Below are positions 5,065 to 7,556 of a stretch of 7,556 nt of DNA, piece after piece. Source of the stretch: Candidatus Latescibacterota bacterium (GTDB taxonomy: Bacteria > Latescibacterota > UBA2968 > UBA8231); assembly GCA_003529325.1 (NCBI GenBank), contig DPVW01000090.1, forward strand, positions 1 through 7,556, in the 5' to 3' direction. The notes under the pieces were generated by a model. It was not told the origin of the DNA and did no database searches. It worked only from the letters and a program-made list of their open reading frames with translations. The first letter of the stretch is position 1; the number at the start of each line of letters is the position of its first letter. Both the position numbers and the translations under genes were made by a program.

Positions 5065-7041
5065 ATGGTAACCAGGAAGCCGATTGATGCGAATGTGATT
5101 TCGCGTATCCGCATCGATGGGGAACGTATCCATGGAGCTCTGGAGGATGTCGTGATCCGTCTCGATATCATCGTGCCGCCGAATCGGTGCGCGCAGCTGG
5201 CGACGGGGGTTCATGTCTGCAATGCGGACGGGCTCGAGCTCGACAGCCGCATCGACGACGCGGATCCACAGACAGGGCAGGTCCGGGGTTGGGTGCTGGT
5301 ACCCGTGCTGCAGTGTGGGGAGCATGCAGAGCTCACCCTTGTGAGCGGGCCCATTCGCAAACAGCTGCTGGAACAGGACTTGGTTCAACTCCACGGCGGT
5401 GCATTCCACGTCGAGGGTTGGATCCATATCGATGAGGCTCGGCTGGAGGGGGTGCAGGTCGTGGCAGCGAGTTGGGACTTCGCCTCGCGGCCGACAGAGT
5501 TTTCGACCTACGATGCGGGCGGCACCGATGGCCAACCGACGCAGGGCTTTTTTGGTGCCATTTTCGACGGTCGATACGTCTACTTCGCGCCACAGTGCAA
5601 CAACGAGGGCCGTCATGGGCACGCCCTGCGCTACGATACGCACCAAGCCTTTGGCGAGGCGGAGGCGTGGCAAGCCTATGACGCCGGCATCACCGAAGGC
5701 TTGAGGACGACGGGATTTTACGGCGCCGTATTCGACGGCCGCTTCGTCTACTACATACCCCGCTTCGACGGTGAGAGCCATCACAGTCGAGTTCTCCGGC
5801 TGGACACGGCAGGGGAGTTTGCCGACGCAGAGAGCTGGAGTGCCTTCGATGCGGGCCGACCGATCTCCTGCCAGGGGGCGGCCTTCGACGGGCGCTACGT
5901 CTACTTCGCGCCGGGGATGCACCAGCAGGACGGACCCAGTGGTTGCGTGTTGCGGTTCGATTCACGCGCCCCATTCCACCACAGTTCCAGCTGGATCTGG
6001 TACGATGTTGCCGCCACTGATGGGCTGGATTGTCGCTGTTTCGACGGTGCCCTTTTCGACGGACGGCATGTGTACTTCGTGCCGTTGAATGGGGGGCCAG
6101 TGGTGCGTTACGATCCGAATCTCGCGTTCGACGAGAGTCGTGCCTGGGAGGCCTTCGACACGTCAGCGCTGGACCGGTTTGCCGCGTGTGTCGGCGCCGT
6201 GTTCGACGGCCGCAGGATTTACTTCGTCCCCTACGCCCACGATGCCGTCGTCTGCTACGATACGGAGAGCGACTTCCGGGATGAAAAAAGCTGGACGATT
6301 TTCACGCCAGGCATGGTGGACGGACTGGCGTGCCGAGGGTACGATGGCGCTGTATTCGATGGGCGCTGGGTCAGTTTTATCCCGTTCTGGGACGGCGAGT
6401 CCACAAGCGACGGATTCCACGCCCGCCTGCTGCGTTGCGATACAACTGGCGATTTCACCTCGCCGGAGTCGTGGCAGGCGGCGGATGGTTCGCAGCTGGC
6501 GCCGCCAAATCCGGGCGGTTTCAACGGTGGCGCTTTCGATGGACGGTTTATCTACATGGCGCCCTGGCGCCAGAATGATCCCGCCGGTGAGATCTGTGCC
6601 CACGGTCAGGTGCTACGTCTCGATACCGCTGCAGCCGGTTCGAGTTTTCAGCTGCGTTGGGTGGACTGTGGACACAATGGCGGTCTCGGCGGCTCTGTCC
6701 CTGGGCCGAGTTTTCTGGTCAATTGCGTGGAGGGCCCCGTAAGCGCACAGGCACATATTCCCATAACGCGTGGCTGGCACCACGTGGCAGGGGTCTACTG
6801 TCCCGAAGAGGGTGCCCAACTATGGGTTGATGGCGAGTGTGTCGCCCGCCAACCTGCGCGAGGGGAGGCGGTCTTGCCGAGTCACGCTCTGACGGTTGGA
6901 CAACTGGCTGGAGGAAGTGGCGCCTTGCGAGGCGAGGTGGCACAACTGCACCTGCGACCGGGGTGGCTCGCCATGGCGCAAGCACGGACGGTGGCGGAGA
7001 ATCTGCGGGATCCGCACGGATTCGCCTGCGTCATCGACTAG
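5065..7041 (+). CDS. Seven-FDGR-repeat beta-propeller nested in a LamG-like domain
   Basis: This 658-residue protein is of unknown function. Residues 1-110 are an unrecognised, beta-rich N-terminus. Residues about 112-140 (FHVEGWIHIDEARLEGVQVV, then ASWDF) resemble the opening strands of a LamG/concanavalin-like jelly roll. Residues 146-521 hold seven copies of a motif like F-D-G-R-Y-V-Y-F-A-P, with FDGR at 167, 223, 274, 331, 380, 431 and 491. Most copies are followed by L-R-x-D-T and an S/A-W-x-x-F/Y-D strand. Residues about 526-640 look like the second half of LamG, with RGWHHVAGVY (569-578), QLWVDGECVA (585-594), LTVGQLAGG (609-617) and GEVAQLHLRP (623-632). No signal peptide or membrane segment is seen, so secretion is unexplained. 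LamG and propeller folds usually bind glycans or proteins, so a carbohydrate-related role is plausible but unproven; no catalytic motif is apparent. ATG 5065 has only a weak ribosome binding site, 10 bp after the cysS remnant, so translation may once have been coupled to it. Confidence 0.88.
   Translation: MVTRKPIDANVISRIRIDGERIHGALEDVVIRLDIIVPPNRCAQLATGVHVCNADGLELDSRIDDADPQTGQVRGWVLVPVLQCGEHAELTLVSGPIRKQLLEQDLVQLHGGAFHVEGWIHIDEARLEGVQVVAASWDFASRPTEFSTYDAGGTDGQPTQGFFGAIFDGRYVYFAPQCNNEGRHGHALRYDTHQAFGEAEAWQAYDAGITEGLRTTGFYGAVFDGRFVYYIPRFDGESHHSRVLRLDTAGEFADAESWSAFDAGRPISCQGAAFDGRYVYFAPGMHQQDGPSGCVLRFDSRAPFHHSSSWIWYDVAATDGLDCRCFDGALFDGRHVYFVPLNGGPVVRYDPNLAFDESRAWEAFDTSALDRFAACVGAVFDGRRIYFVPYAHDAVVCYDTESDFRDEKSWTIFTPGMVDGLACRGYDGAVFDGRWVSFIPFWDGESTSDGFHARLLRCDTTGDFTSPESWQAADGSQLAPPNPGGFNGGAFDGRFIYMAPWRQNDPAGEICAHGQVLRLDTAAAGSSFQLRWVDCGHNGGLGGSVPGPSFLVNCVEGPVSAQAHIPITRGWHHVAGVYCPEEGAQLWVDGECVARQPARGEAVLPSHALTVGQLAGGSGALRGEVAQLHLRPGWLAMAQARTVAENLRDPHGFACVID
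5500..6627 (+). repeat. Seven tandem propeller-blade repeats (about 49-60 residues)
   Basis: The FDGR-encoding sites begin at 5563, 5731, 5884, 6055, 6202, 6355 and 6535. Spacings are 56, 51, 57, 49, 51 and 60 residues. A second strand of the S/A-W-x-x-F/Y-D-x-G type occurs after blades 1 to 6, and a seventh, degenerate copy (FSTYDAG, residues 146-152) sits before blade 1. Blade 7 ends at LRLDT without its own copy. This fits ring closure in which the N-terminal strand completes the last blade. The repeats are diverged in both protein and DNA, so they are an old domain structure and not a recent tandem duplication. Confidence 0.75.
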
Positions 7042-7556
7042 AATGGTGTCGTATTGCTCGTGATCGGACACCAACGGGCCGTCGCCATGTGATCGTATAA
7101 CAACCGGCGGGAGGCATCGTCATCGATGCGCTCCAGTGCTTTCAGGGCGTTGGCCTGGACGTATCGATTCGGGTGGGACAAGGCCTGGCCCAGAGCCGGT
7201 ACCGCTTCCCCCGCTCCCGCTCCCACGCGAGCGAGACTCAACGCGCAGTTGCGTGCCACCCACTCGTCCTCGTCGGCCAGCCCCTGAATCAGGGCGGTCG
7301 TCGGTTCCGTGATTCCCGTTGTGCCGAGTGCGTACGCGGCGCGTCGACGGACCTCGAGATCCGGGTCGGCAATGGTTTCGTCGAGTGCTGGCTTGGCGGC
7401 CATCGCGAGGGTCCCCATATCCGCCAACGATTCGACTGCGGCACTGCGCACCTCGGCGTCCTTGTCCGTCAGACAATCGACGAGGGCAGGGACGGCGTCG
7501 GCGCCAGCGGCTGACAGTCCGTATCCCGCATTGCGGCGGGCCCCCTCATGATGGGA
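7038..7556 (-). CDS. HEAT-repeat protein, C-terminal part (5' end off window)
   Basis: The frame is open from the right edge for 172 codons to a TAG at 7040-7038, so only the C-terminal portion is visible. It contains about four and a half HEAT/PBS-lyase-type repeats of about 31-33 residues, each with an A-x-x-A-L-x-x-x-G helix and a second helix of the A-V-P-A-L type. Examples are ARRNAGYGLSAAGADAVPAL, VRSAAVESLADMG, VRRRAAYALGTTG, VARNCALSLARVG and VQANALKALERID. Such repeats form an alpha-solenoid used as a protein-binding scaffold, and some act in phycobilin attachment, but nothing here indicates a lyase. The short tail after the last repeat is unrelated and ends TSNTTPF. The missing N-terminal part may carry another domain that would define its role. 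It converges on the propeller gene, with overlapping stop codons. Confidence 0.85.
   Translation of the reverse strand, partial: SHHEGARRNAGYGLSAAGADAVPALVDCLTDKDAEVRSAAVESLADMGTLAMAAKPALDETIADPDLEVRRRAAYALGTTGITEPTTALIQGLADEDEWVARNCALSLARVGAGAGEAVPALGQALSHPNRYVQANALKALERIDDDASRRLLYDHMATARWCPITSNTTPF

Noticed and set aside
4990..5922. 310-codon minus-strand open frame opposite the propeller gene
   Set aside because: It mirrors the repeat-coding strand, and its composition is that of an antisense shadow of a GC-rich gene; the plus-strand reading has clear repeats and LamG motifs.
6089..6742. 217-codon plus-strand open frame in another phase of the propeller gene
   Set aside because: Arg/Ser/Pro-rich out-of-phase reading of the repeat region; the in-phase reading is clearly coding.
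1..7556. CRISPR arrays, tRNA/rRNA genes, insertion sequence ends or integrases
   Set aside because: No direct-repeat/spacer pattern, cloverleaf-like sequence or transposase/integrase motifs were recognised on either strand.

Overview
The window is bacterial DNA, GC-rich (roughly 60% by eye), with dense genes on both strands and Shine-Dalgarno-led starts. The gene mix is an FGly-type sulfatase, a BNR sialidase, a nitrilase-superfamily amidase, a large LamG/beta-propeller protein and a HEAT-repeat protein. This resembles accessory regions of glycan-degrading, often marine or host-associated, uncultivated lineages such as the Poribacteria, Latescibacterota, Planctomycetes or Verrucomicrobia. That placement is inferred from gene content only; no rRNA or marker gene confirms it.

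Layout. Positions 1-448 (+) hold a decayed fragment of a class-C-beta-lactamase-like serine hydrolase. Positions 497-1942 (+) encode an intact sulfatase. Convergent to it, and overlapping its stop by 14 bp, is an intact sialidase-like glycosidase (1929-3065, -). Upstream of the sialidase on the same strand is a GTG-started ORF of unknown nature (2989-3357, -) with a good ribosome binding site. A 20-bp perfect palindrome in an AT-rich patch (3414-3433) lies in the divergent intergenic region. A carbon-nitrogen hydrolase follows (3486-4346, +). Next is a cysteinyl-tRNA synthetase pseudogene (4360-5054, +) with one frameshift and an in-frame loss of most of the catalytic domain. A 658-residue protein (5065-7041, +) carries seven FDGR repeats that look like a seven-bladed propeller, apparently inserted inside a LamG-like domain. 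Finally, a HEAT-repeat protein (7038-7556, -) runs off the right edge; its stop codon overlaps the previous gene's stop in a CTAG tetranucleotide.

How the genes may work together: the sulfatase and sialidase could trim sulfated or sialylated glycan fragments. Neither has a visible signal peptide, so if that role is right they act on imported oligosaccharides. The two are convergent, so they are neighbours rather than an operon. The amidase's substrate cannot be told from sequence. The two pseudogenes suggest a region under rearrangement. No mobile element, integrase, CRISPR array, tRNA or rRNA was seen.

The most unusual item is the nested LamG/seven-bladed-propeller architecture at 5065-7041. 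I do not see convincing evidence of a complete new multi-gene system.
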